Origin: M3007 sp044226205
GTDB lineage: Bacteria; Bacteroidota; Bacteroidia; Chitinophagales; Saprospiraceae
Reading direction: 5' to 3'
Length of the DNA stretch: 64,000 nucleotides
NCBI GenBank assembly: GCA_044226205.1
Contig: JBGAHL010000003.1
Coordinates: forward strand, 186,001 to 250,000
This document shows, in pieces, positions 8,999-18,700 of the stretch. Under the pieces are notes generated by a model that saw nothing but the letters and a program-made list of their open reading frames with translations, ran no database searches and was not told the origin of the DNA. The position numbers and the translations under genes are program-made. Each line of letters begins with the position of its first letter. The stretch's first letter is position 1.

Positions 8999-9571
8999 AT
9001 GCCTCCCTTGTTAAAATTTGTACACCGCATTGCCACCTCGCGCTACCTGATCCTGACGGCCGCGCTCTGGCTGGTGTTTACAGCGGTCATCATGCCGATG
9101 GCGCAGGCCGAGATCGAGCGGATGGCTTCCGGCCCTTCGATTCCCGATCTGCGTTTTTTTTACACGCCGGACCAGTTGTACGGCATATTCGACGGGCTTA
9201 CGCCTGCCGCGCGGCGCATGTACATCCTGGCCGAACTCAGCGCCGACATCTGCTACCCGCTGGTGCGCGAACTGTTTTTTTCCCTTCTGCTCGTCGTTCT
9301 GCTGCGCCCGCTGGCTTCGGCCCGGCCAGCGCTGCGCCGCCTGGCGCTCTGGCCCTTCGTCACCCTCGTACTCGATTTGCTGGAAAACGCGGTGCTGGTT
9401 GCGCTCGCACTTTATTATCCCTTGAAAATGAATCAACTGGCGCTGATTGCAGCCAGCCTGACCACGCTCAAATGGGTTGCTTCCGGCATTACGCTTTTGC
9501 TGCTTTTGAGCGCTACGGCCTTTCGGCTCTGGCATTGGGCGGCCAAACCCGGCTCGCCTGAAACCACCTGA
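8999..9571 (+). CDS. Integral membrane protein of unknown function (about four TM helices)
   Basis: The protein has 190 residues from the ATG at 8999, which begins MPPLLKFVHRI. Hydrophobic helices are seen at YLILTAALWLVFTAVIMPMA, LFFSLLLVVLLRPLA, WPFVTLVLDLLENAVLVALAL and WVASGITLLLLLSATAFRLW. The loop after helix 1 contains a helical region with an acidic face. I do not recognise the family. It is divergent from the response regulator and 55 bases before the giant TANFOR-like gene on the same strand, so it may belong to the same transcript. The start inside the regulator's frame (8900) was rejected because it overlaps that gene and adds non-membrane sequence. Confidence 0.65.
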   Translation: MPPLLKFVHRIATSRYLILTAALWLVFTAVIMPMAQAEIERMASGPSIPDLRFFYTPDQLYGIFDGLTPAARRMYILAELSADICYPLVRELFFSLLLVVLLRPLASARPALRRLALWPFVTLVLDLLENAVLVALALYYPLKMNQLALIAASLTTLKWVASGITLLLLLSATAFRLWHWAAKPGSPETT

Positions 9572-9626
9572 AAACCCTTTTTCCGAAATACAGTCCAAAT
9601 TTTCTCACGTCGCAAATCCTCAACCA

Positions 9627-12600
9627 ATGCGAACAATTTTTTGGTCAAAACTGCTGGTTTTTCTCGCCTTTTTGTGCTGCACGGCCCAGGTCCTCAGCGC
9701 CCAATCGAGCAACGCCGTCAACGTTTCCCTCACCATCGCGCCGCCGTACCCGGTGTACGTGGAGGATCTGGTCAAGTTCAAAGGCCAGACCATCGTCAAC
9801 CTCGTCAACCTGGGCTCCACACCCTTGCAGGTCAAACTGATCACTTCGATCAGCAGCGACCAGGGCATCGGCATCCAGGTCAAACCCGGGTACCAGCCCA
9901 CGGCGCCGATCCTGCTGGGCGCCCAGCAAACCCGCGTGCTGACCGGCAGCCAGCTGTCGTCGCTCAACGCCAACCTCAACGATCAGCACCTGACCACGCA
10001 AGGCATTTCGCTGTCGTCGCTGTTGCAGACCGAGACCCTGCCGGAAGGCGTGTACACCATCTGCGTACGCGCTTACGACTACAACACGGGCGCCCCGCTT
10101 TCCCCCGAAATGAGCGGCTGCGCCACCATCGTAATTACCCACTACGACCCGCCGGTCGTCATTCTGCCGGCCCACGAATCGTATGTCGAGCCGGTCAATC
10201 CGCAGTTCCTCATGTTCAACTGGACGCCTGCCGGACTTGCGGGGATCACACGCTACCGACTCGAACTGATCGACCTCACGCTCACCAATCTCGCCAACCC
10301 CAACGATGCCTTCGAGACGCCGGGCGTATTGCCTTTTTACAAAAAAGACAACCTCACGGCGCCTACTTTTCCCTACGACCTGACCATGCCCAAACTCAGT
10401 GCGGGCCACCAGTACGCCGTTCGGGTAACGGCCTACGACCCCTCGGCCAAACTGATGTTTAAAAACGGCGGCAAAAGCCCCGTGTCCACTTTTTGGTATA
10501 AAAAAGCAGGGAACGGCCTGGGCGGCCCCGGCGACCTGGCCGGCAACCCGGGCTCCGGCGGCTCCGGCGGCGAAGGCAACAACGAGCCCGACCCGCCCAA
10601 CGGCGACTGCGTGTCGGCTACCAAGTGGAACGGCGCGCTCAGCGCCGTGCCCCAAAGCGGCTTGCCCAACGGCACCGACATCAAAGTGGGGTATTTTGTC
10701 ATGAAAAACACCGTGTTTACCCAGAACGGCAACTCGTACTCCGGCACGGGTGAAATTTTGGTTAACTTCCTGAATACCAAACTGAAAGTCGAGTTTTCCA
10801 ATATCCAGGTCAATGCCGATCACCGTTTTTACAGCGGCAAGATCACGGCCAAAGTGGGCGCCCAGAGCCTTGTCAACGACGCCATGTCCAAAACCCGCGA
10901 CGGCCTCATCGAGTCCGTTCCCGATGCGGAAGGTTTGATGAGTGAAGTGGAGAAAAATGCGCGCCGCATCAGCAAACTGCTGCCCGAAGGCCCGCCCGCC
11001 GACCTGCCCCTGGGCCTCGACAATGCAGACGGCAGCCTGGCCATCGTCGGGGTTGTTTTCGAACCCACGGAGGCTTATCTCAACACCGTGCTGGCCATGG
11101 ACATCCCGCAGGCGGCCATCCCCGACTGGTTGAATATTTCCCAAAAAGGCATCCCGTTTCACCCCAACGGCTTCGGAGCAGCCAGTGTGAAAATCGCGCT
11201 GGCCAAAGACAAGACCATCGCCCTGTCGGATAAATTCAGTCTGCAATTTACCGGCGGCGCCGATAAAACCTACGTCGAGCTCGACTGCGAGGGCTTCAAC
11301 GGCCTGCAAGTGGCGGGCGCGGTGGTGCTCGATCGCAAGGCGGCCCTGCCCGTCGATGCCAGCGGCAACGTGATCCAGGACCCCAACGTGAAGGTCAAAG
11401 CCGCTTTCACCGTGCAAACGGCCGATGCGCACGACTGGATGATCGACGGGCTGGAATTCAGCCACAAATTTGCGGTGCCCGACGCGCCCGATTTCGTCAT
11501 CACCGCCGGCACGGCCGTGTTCGACTTTTCCGCGCAGGCCAACAACGCCGATTTTGAAGCGGCTTTTCCGGCCCAGAAAGGCAAAAAAGACTGGATTGGC
11601 CTGTATATCAGCGAGTTGTCCTTGCGCATGCCCAAAGGTTTTAAAAAAGACGGCGGCGCGGCCATCGACCTCGGGGTGCAACATTTTTGCATCGACAAAA
11701 TGGGGGTGAGCGGCACGTTTTCGGCAGAAGGCCAGCCGCTTGCCAAAGGTTCGGTGGCCGGTTGGGGCTTCGAACTCGATGAGATCGACCTGGTCGTCAA
11801 ATCCAGCGCCTTGTCGGGTGGCGGCTTCGGCGGCGTCATTCAGTTGCCGTTGGGTGAAAAAACCAAACTCGGCTTTGATGCTTCCGTGTCGAAAGGCGAC
11901 GCCAACGGCGCCAATATTTCCATCACACTCGAGACCAAAAACAAGCTCGACGCCGACCTTTTCCTGGCCCGGATCAGTTTGTACGAAAACTCCAGCGTGA
12001 CCATTGCCCGCAAAGACGGCGTGTTCGAGGCCAATGCCACCCTGCACGGCAAAATCGGGATCGGTTTCGACAAACAGCCGTCCAATTGTAATGTCAGCAA
12101 CATGAAAATCCCCGACCTCGAATTCCAGTCGCTCACCATCGACGGTCGCGACCAGGCCAATTACGTGCCCAAATTCGACCTGAAATTTGTCGCACTGGCC
12201 AATTTCGACGGCATTCAGGCCAAAATCGGCAACTCGTTCGAACTGGATTTGAACAAACTCGAATTTAAAAAATCGGCCGACGGCAAAAGCGTCGGCCTGA
12301 CGATCGGGATGGGGATCAGCCTGTTCGGCGGCGAAAACAACCAGTCGTCGGGCGCTGGCGGCGGTACCGACTTCACCATTTGGGCCAAACACCAGGGCAA
12401 ATATTTTGCCTTCGACAAAGCCACGCTGGGCAAAATCAAGATCGATGCCGACGTGAGCGTGGCGCGCCTGAAAGGCGAAATCGAGATTTTCAGCCAGGAC
12501 GACACCTACGGCAACGGTTTCCGCGGCTCCGTGGACGCCCAGGTGGCCGGCCTCAACGCGGGCTTGAAAGTCACCGTTCAGTTCGGCCGCACGCTGCCCA

Positions 12601-15449
12601 ACAAGGGCAATTTCAAATACTGGTATTTCGACGCCATGATCGACATGCCCAACCCCGGGCTCCCGATCCCGGGCACGGTCGCCGCGTTTTACGGCTTCGG
12701 CGGCGGCGCCTGGTGGAATATGAGCCGCGCGGGCAGCGACGGCATGCTGCCGCCCAACGGCTACAAACCCAAGGCCGGCGGCAAAGACGGGGCGCCCACC
12801 TTCTCCGGCGCTACCTACACGCCGAGCAAGGGAACGGCCGGTTTTACGGCCAGCGTGCTGTTCGGCATGGCGGGCACCAAGCAGGCCTTCAACGGCGATG
12901 TCAAGTTCACGATGGAATTCAATGCGCAGAATCTGAGCGTCAATTTCATTCGTCTGGACGGCAATTTTTATGTGATGCAAAACCCCGTCAAGCCGCGCCA
13001 GCCCGATGGCGCGATGGTGTACGCAGGCGGTTTCCTGGAAGTCAATCCGCAAAACCGCTCCTTCTACGGCGCCCTCACGGTCAACCTGAACGTGGCCAAA
13101 ATCATCACCGGCGGCGGTAGTCTGGCCTTTAAATTCAAACTGCCCCAAAAGGACGGCAACGGCAACGTGCAGAACGAAGACGGCCTCAAATGGTACGTCA
13201 AGGTGGGCTACTGGACGCCCGGCGCCAACCCCTTCGACGATCCCAACCGCCTGCATGCGCAGATTGGTTTCGACGCATCCGTGGTGAAACTCAACGTCAA
13301 GTTCCAGACCTATTTTATGGTGGGCAACGACCTGCCCGACGGCCTGCCGCCGCTGCCGACCTACATCGTCAGCATGTTCAACGATCAGGGCGACGACGTG
13401 CCGGTGAAGCAAGCCTTGCCCGCCGAGGTGGCCATGCCGCAATCCCTGGCTTTTGCCTGGGGCGCGGGGCTTCAACTCAATGCCGGTTTCGACTTCTTTA
13501 TCGTTTCGGCCGACTTCCAGGCCGAGGCTTGCCTCGATGTGCTGCTGGCCGACGTAAACGCGACCTGCGATGGTGAAGAGATCGGATTCTCCGGTGGATG
13601 GTATGTGAAAGGACAGGCTTACGCCTACATCCACGGCTCCGGCAAATTCCTGCGTATTCCGATCGTCGAACTGGCTGCCGCCGCCATTTTGCAGGTGGAA
13701 GCGCCCAACCCCACCTGGATTCGCGGCGACGTGGTGATGTACCTCGACATTCTGGGTCATGAGGCCGGCAAATACCACGGCAGCTTCGAACGCGGCGAGC
13801 GTTGTCAGGGCGGGGTGGATACCGATCTCGACCCTTTTGCGACCACCAAATTGATCAAGAGCGCCAAACCGGCCAACAATGCCAAGGATATCAATCCCCT
13901 GGCGCCGGAGATCGGGGCCGAGTTTTATTACAAAAACGACGAGTGGGTGAATTTTTACAACCCCGTAAAAGGCTACGACGACACGTATAAGTTTGAATGT
14001 TCGGCGCGCCTGCTCGATGCCAACAACAAGGAAGTGCCGCTGGTGAAGTCGCAATGGGGCAATTACAGCAACAAAATCACGGTCAAGCCGGAAAGCAACC
14101 TTTTGCCCAACGCTTCCTACAAACTGGAAGTGAACGCCCGCTTCCTTTTCCTCGACGGCGGCAACTGGGTGACGGAAAAAACCGAGCAACGCATCGTGAA
14201 TTTCAAAACCGGCGCCCAGCCCGAAACCATTACCGACAACCTCGTGCTCGACGCCTATCCTTTGCCCAACCAGCGCTACGCCATGCGCCAGTACAGCAAC
14301 GGCAACCCGATGAACGGATTCATGGTGATGAAATACGACCTGACATACCTCAAAGGCTCGGCTCAGGAAAAACTCATTGCCCGCATTACCGAACTGGGTA
14401 CGAACAAAGTGTGGAACCAGGACTGCAGCATTGTGGAACAGGACAATTCCAAGTCCACCCGCATTCAGTACGCCTTCCCGGCGGCCATGTCGGGGTCGAA
14501 GTTTTATGAAGTCAAAATCCTGCGCAAAAACACCCAGACCAACGCGGAAAAAACCATCTACGCCGGCTATGCTTTCCGGACCAGCAAATATGTCGGCATG
14601 AAACAAAAGATCGAGAGTTACCAGTTGGCCAAAGTGAGTTACCTGCACTACCCGGTCTTTGTCAGTTACCCGATCGGCGGGCAGTCGGCAAAAAACACGA
14701 GCGACATGTACGTCCCGGTCGTGTTGCTGACCGGCGGCGAAAATTTTGAACACTACGACCTCTACATTCAGCAAAGCGGCGCCTACAACGGCTGGCACTG
14801 GGACATCACGGGTTTTGCTTTCGTGGACAACCCCGACCAGAGCGAATGGATGTACAGTATGAAGCAGCGCTATCGCAATTTCGCGGCGCCCTCCACACCC
14901 GAGCTCTCGGTTGCCGAACGCGGCTACCTGCAATCGCTCGACCCGATCGGCGAAGTGACCCGCCCGGCGGGATTCCCCTACGAAGGCATTCAGGAAGCCG
15001 CTTTTTACGGCCATACCGACGCTGTTTGGATGCAGAATTTTGCCCAGTACGAGTCGATGCTCAAACAAAGCAACGGCCTGGCCGGCAACGAATCGCTGCT
15101 GCGCCCCGACGGTCCGCTCACGGCTGCTGAAATCGCAGCTGCCAAATCCGGCGGCATGGGTGGCGGGCTGCCTTTGGGTAATGGCGGCAAATCCTACGTG
15201 CCGGTCATGGATTTTACCGTTTACACGGCGTTTCACGACAAGGTTAAAAGCGACCTGAACCTGCTTAAACAGGCGCCTGACAACAAAAAATGGTCGGTGT
15301 TCCAGTCGCTCGACAAACTCGGATGGCCCAAACTACCGGCCGCCCAGCAAACCAATATGTGGGGCGACGGCGGGTTCGGCAGCGCCAAAACCTTCAACTG
15401 GCAGTACAAGCCGCCGATGAACGCTGGCGGAAATATCAAAATGAATTGA
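9627..15449 (+). CDS. Giant secreted TANFOR-like protein (1940 aa)
   Basis: The protein has 1940 residues and starts with a signal peptide (MRTIFWSKLLVFLAFLCCTAQVLSAQ). The first 300 residues (APPYPVYVEDLVKFKGQTIV ... LPEGVYTICVRAYDYNTGAPLS ... PVNPQFLMFNWTPA) resemble the N-terminus of TANFOR-domain proteins of Bacteroidota. Those proteins begin with a beta domain followed by an FN3-like WTPA module. A Gly/Pro-rich linker lies at about 290-330. The long centre (about 330-1370) is repetitive beta sequence with many KIG/KLEF alternations, suggesting stacked beta repeats. A late Ig-like region (SAKPANNAKDINPLAPEIGAEF) comes before a soluble C-terminus. No T9SS sorting domain is evident. Function is unknown for the family; the large FN3 and barrel proteins nearby suggest a joint surface structure (inference). 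Confidence 0.75.
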   Translation: MRTIFWSKLLVFLAFLCCTAQVLSAQSSNAVNVSLTIAPPYPVYVEDLVKFKGQTIVNLVNLGSTPLQVKLITSISSDQGIGIQVKPGYQPTAPILLGAQQTRVLTGSQLSSLNANLNDQHLTTQGISLSSLLQTETLPEGVYTICVRAYDYNTGAPLSPEMSGCATIVITHYDPPVVILPAHESYVEPVNPQFLMFNWTPAGLAGITRYRLELIDLTLTNLANPNDAFETPGVLPFYKKDNLTAPTFPYDLTMPKLSAGHQYAVRVTAYDPSAKLMFKNGGKSPVSTFWYKKAGNGLGGPGDLAGNPGSGGSGGEGNNEPDPPNGDCVSATKWNGALSAVPQSGLPNGTDIKVGYFVMKNTVFTQNGNSYSGTGEILVNFLNTKLKVEFSNIQVNADHRFYSGKITAKVGAQSLVNDAMSKTRDGLIESVPDAEGLMSEVEKNARRISKLLPEGPPADLPLGLDNADGSLAIVGVVFEPTEAYLNTVLAMDIPQAAIPDWLNISQKGIPFHPNGFGAASVKIALAKDKTIALSDKFSLQFTGGADKTYVELDCEGFNGLQVAGAVVLDRKAALPVDASGNVIQDPNVKVKAAFTVQTADAHDWMIDGLEFSHKFAVPDAPDFVITAGTAVFDFSAQANNADFEAAFPAQKGKKDWIGLYISELSLRMPKGFKKDGGAAIDLGVQHFCIDKMGVSGTFSAEGQPLAKGSVAGWGFELDEIDLVVKSSALSGGGFGGVIQLPLGEKTKLGFDASVSKGDANGANISITLETKNKLDADLFLARISLYENSSVTIARKDGVFEANATLHGKIGIGFDKQPSNCNVSNMKIPDLEFQSLTIDGRDQANYVPKFDLKFVALANFDGIQAKIGNSFELDLNKLEFKKSADGKSVGLTIGMGISLFGGENNQSSGAGGGTDFTIWAKHQGKYFAFDKATLGKIKIDADVSVARLKGEIEIFSQDDTYGNGFRGSVDAQVAGLNAGLKVTVQFGRTLPNKGNFKYWYFDAMIDMPNPGLPIPGTVAAFYGFGGGAWWNMSRAGSDGMLPPNGYKPKAGGKDGAPTFSGATYTPSKGTAGFTASVLFGMAGTKQAFNGDVKFTMEFNAQNLSVNFIRLDGNFYVMQNPVKPRQPDGAMVYAGGFLEVNPQNRSFYGALTVNLNVAKIITGGGSLAFKFKLPQKDGNGNVQNEDGLKWYVKVGYWTPGANPFDDPNRLHAQIGFDASVVKLNVKFQTYFMVGNDLPDGLPPLPTYIVSMFNDQGDDVPVKQALPAEVAMPQSLAFAWGAGLQLNAGFDFFIVSADFQAEACLDVLLADVNATCDGEEIGFSGGWYVKGQAYAYIHGSGKFLRIPIVELAAAAILQVEAPNPTWIRGDVVMYLDILGHEAGKYHGSFERGERCQGGVDTDLDPFATTKLIKSAKPANNAKDINPLAPEIGAEFYYKNDEWVNFYNPVKGYDDTYKFECSARLLDANNKEVPLVKSQWGNYSNKITVKPESNLLPNASYKLEVNARFLFLDGGNWVTEKTEQRIVNFKTGAQPETITDNLVLDAYPLPNQRYAMRQYSNGNPMNGFMVMKYDLTYLKGSAQEKLIARITELGTNKVWNQDCSIVEQDNSKSTRIQYAFPAAMSGSKFYEVKILRKNTQTNAEKTIYAGYAFRTSKYVGMKQKIESYQLAKVSYLHYPVFVSYPIGGQSAKNTSDMYVPVVLLTGGENFEHYDLYIQQSGAYNGWHWDITGFAFVDNPDQSEWMYSMKQRYRNFAAPSTPELSVAERGYLQSLDPIGEVTRPAGFPYEGIQEAAFYGHTDAVWMQNFAQYESMLKQSNGLAGNESLLRPDGPLTAAEIAAAKSGGMGGGLPLGNGGKSYVPVMDFTVYTAFHDKVKSDLNLLKQAPDNKKWSVFQSLDKLGWPKLPAAQQTNMWGDGGFGSAKTFNWQYKPPMNAGGNIKMN

Positions 15450-15535
15450 AAAGGGGAGGGTGGAAAAGGCAAAGAGGCCGTCTCGTAAGTCCTTTTGCTC
15501 AAAATCCTGCAAAATTTAATTTTAATCGCAGCCAA

Positions 15536-15567
15536 CTGACGGGGTGACTCCAAAGTCACCCCGTCAG
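15536..15567. repeat. Palindromic element, copy 1 (CTGACGGGGTGACT stem)
   Basis: A perfect 14-bp stem (15536-15549 with 15554-15567) encloses the loop CCAA. The same stem and loop recur with one base change inside the long hairpin at 23235-23312. It lies between the TANFOR-like gene and a broken nucleotidyltransferase whose stop codon (15564-15566) falls in the right arm. It is probably a dispersed element that also serves as a terminator. Confidence 0.75.
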
Positions 15568-15794
15568 TAATATAGTCTGACACCTTCTCTTTGTACGGTT
15601 TGGTAAAAAGGTGTAACGGCATATTTCCCGTTCCAATCGGAAGTCGAAATGACATGGATTGAAAAAGCTTCTCCAAGTTCCAATTCCAGTTCAAAGAGTT
15701 TGTGGCGATAAACTTGTTCCTCTTTAAGACTTGTCAATGTGGGGACGAGGATGACCAAATCCCAATCGGAAGAAACGGGGCGATGCAAGCATCC
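15564..15794 (-). pseudogene. Truncated MNT-type nucleotidyltransferase remnant
   Basis: The minus-strand frame encodes HRPVSSDWDLVILVPTLTSL ... HVISTSDWNGKYAVTPFYQTVQREGVRLYY. SDWDLVI is the second half of the GS(x)nSDxDL active site of Pol-beta-like nucleotidyltransferases (MNT antitoxin type), and the tail EGVRLY is the usual family C-terminus. The first part (the GSRARG strand) is missing. Upstream the frame runs straight into the TAA of the neighbouring secreted protein (15795-15797), in phase, so no proper start exists; only a TTG at 15788 could serve. The domain is about 75 residues instead of about 100. No HEPN partner lies nearby. I read it as a decayed gene. Confidence 0.65.
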
Positions 15795-18700
15795 TTACCG
15801 CACCACCACCTTGCCAAACAGCATAAACTCCTTGTTTTCCAAACGGTAGGCATACACCCCGGCGCTCAGGCCGGCCGAGGAAACCCGCGTCTCGTGTTCA
15901 AATTTTTCAACACGGAGGGCGCGCCCTTTTTCATCGAACAAACGGAACCAAACCGTGCCTTCCAGCGCGGTGGTGACGGTAAACGACGACTCGGCGGCGA
16001 CAGGATTGGGGCTGATGTTCGGTGATGGCGGCATCGTTTTTTCACGGCTTTCGGCGGCCTCGCCGGCAGGTTTGGCGGCATACCAGCCGGGTGTCGAGAG
16101 CCAGTACTGACCGCCGCGGTTGACGGCCGGCGTGCCTTCAAAACTCATGCGCCCTGTCTGACCGGCCACAACGGTTTCTGCCGAATCAATCGCCGCCCAG
16201 GTGAAGCCGTCGGCGGCGGCAGGCACGCGGCGCCATAGTTTGCAGGCATTGGGCGAAACGTCGGCCGGGATGCCCGGCAGGTTTTTGAACTCGACCGCTA
16301 CGGGCGACGAGAAGTTGACCGTGCTGCCGTAGTTGCGCAGAATCCAGTAGGCGGGCAGCGCGTAGGCGGGTGTTGCGGGCACCGTATCGGGGCGTACGTT
16401 GAGTCGGGTGACGACGACTTCGCCGTTGGGCAGGTTGGCCCCTGTGCCGAACAGCAGCGTTAGTCCCGTGCCGTCGAAGCCGTGGCGTTTGCCTGAAACC
16501 ACACTTTTACGGGCGGCAACTCCCGGTCCGACGGGCGCTGTGCTCACTGCCCGGGTGGCGTCGGCCGCCAGTCCCAGGTGAGCGGTGCCGGCCCGGTCAA
16601 GCGCGCGGCCGTTGGGTTCGTTGAACTGGTAATAGGCGCGCAGCCCTTCGATGGGCGTATGGGTTTTGGTCAAATTCATTTGCTCCCTGATCTCCGCCTG
16701 CGTCAGGGCGCGGTCGTACACGCACACTTCATCGATCAGGCCTTTGAAATAACGGGTGCCGAAATTGGGGTCGTAGCCCACGGTCAGCGGGGCGTCGAAC
16801 GCTTCGGCAGCCTGTGCCGCGTTGTGTACGGAAGGCGTACCGTTGACGTACAGCGTGGCATTGTCGGGCGTGATGACCAGCGCCACGTGCGACCAGCCGG
16901 CGCCGACGATCAGGCCGGATGCGAAGCCGTAGCCGCCGTCGTTCCAGTGGTAGCGCAGTTCGTTGTTGGCGCGCAGGCTGATGCCCGCCGTGGTGGTGCC
17001 GCCTCTGGCGAAAGCGATGCCCGCCCAGTCGTTCTGGGTGCCGTTGGGGCGAATCCAGGCAGTGATGGTCACGGTGTTGCTGTTCAGGTTCATGGCCTCG
17101 GCGGCTTGCGCATAATCGCCGTTGCCGTCGAGGGTCAGGGCTTTTCCGGCCAGGCTGTCGCGGTCGCAACCGTCGCCAACCGTCAGGAAAAGCGTGTCGC
17201 GGAAAACTCCTTCGGGCGTGCTCAGGATCATGTGGGCCTCGAAGGCGCCGGGCTGCCCGAAGACGACCTTCGGTTGCCGCGTATTTTCTCCTTCAAAATA
17301 AGCCGCGCCGGGGAATTCCCAGGCCCAGCTGGCGCCGTCGTGCCGCACCACGGAATGGTCGTCGAAATAAAAAGTATCCCGGGCGCAGCCGCTGTTGAAT
17401 TTGTCCGCCATGGCCAGGGGCTGAGTGGCTGAGGGTTCGTAGAGGGGGGCTTCCCAGACGCCGAATCCCCAGCAGCCGTTGCGGATTTTGCCGTCGCGGT
17501 AGAAAGGTTTCAGGCGGTTGGTTTCGGCCGAGACCGGCAGCCCGTCGGTGTAGGGCGTCCAGTCGTTCAGGGTGTTGTTGCGGTAAAAAACCACGCCGTT
17601 GCAACCCAGATAGATGCCGCCGTCGGTGCCATACTGGGCCATGATATTGGTGATGCGCAGGCCGTTGAGGGTGGCCGTGGTGAGGTTGGTCCAGGTCTGA
17701 CCGCCGTCGGTGGTTTTGTAAATTTTCTTGCCATTCGAGCCGTAAGTGACGGCTGCCCAGAGCACGTTGGCGTTGGTATTGCTGAGGGCCAGTTTGACGC
17801 GGTCGTTGTTGTTGGGCAAAGGCAGCGCGGTGCATTTGGTCCAGGTTTGACCGCCGTCGTTGCTGCGCCAGATGGCATCGTCGGCGCCATCCCACTGGGA
17901 GCAATACATCACCTGCGGGTTGGAGCGCGCAATTTCAATATCGAACACGGTTTTGTCTTCGGCGTCGGGGAACGTGTGGAGCACGGCGAAGGTCTTCCCC
18001 CCGTCCTCGCTTTTCCAGAGCTGGTTGAGATAGCCGAGGTAAAGGATGTTCCAGCACTGCGGATGTACCTCGATTTCAGAGTTGGCGTAGTAAGCGTAGC
18101 TTTCGTTGGGGTACACCGCGTAGCTGGTCAGTTGGGACACTCCGCCGTCGAGGCCCCCGTTGATGCGGTAATTGCCGATGTCCGAAAACGCCATTTCGCG
18201 GCCGGGGCCGGGGTTGACGTAGCCAGTGGCCGACTCGGCGCCGCCCATTCGGAAAAATTTGCCGGCAGGCATCGATTCGTGCCAGGCCATGTCGCCGTTG
18301 TGGTAGCGGCCGCCGACGAGAATGTCTTCGTTCCAGCCGCCGTCGAAGCCCCACAGGTCGGCGCCGCTGATGCCGTTCATACGCGCCTCGATGCTTTGGG
18401 CAAAGTTGGTGGAATAGTTGAGCCCGCCGTCGGACCCGATCCAGAGGTCGTTGCCCTGTGCGGCAATACATTGAATATCGGGGTGACTCCATGACAGGTT
18501 GCCGACGTACCCGCCGAGCGAAGCCCAGGTAGCGCCGCCGTCGGTACTTTTAAACCAGGAACAGCCGCCGGCGATCAGCTGGTTTTCGTTGTTGGGGTTG
18601 ACGATGATGGCCATGTCGTAAAAACCCTGGTTGAACCAGTCCACACCGTTGGCATCCATCAGGTTGGTATGGGTGGGAATGGTGTAGGGCTGGCCGATAG

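Noticed and set aside
9645..15236. 1863-residue minus-strand frame across the TANFOR gene
   Set aside because: Shadow of the GC-rich plus-strand gene; no signal peptide and no family pattern.
15233..15694. 153-residue minus-strand frame with TDGVTLESPRQ
   Set aside because: Overlaps the TANFOR 3' end and the palindrome; the peptide TDGVTLESPRQ recurs at 23255-23494 only because the palindrome does.
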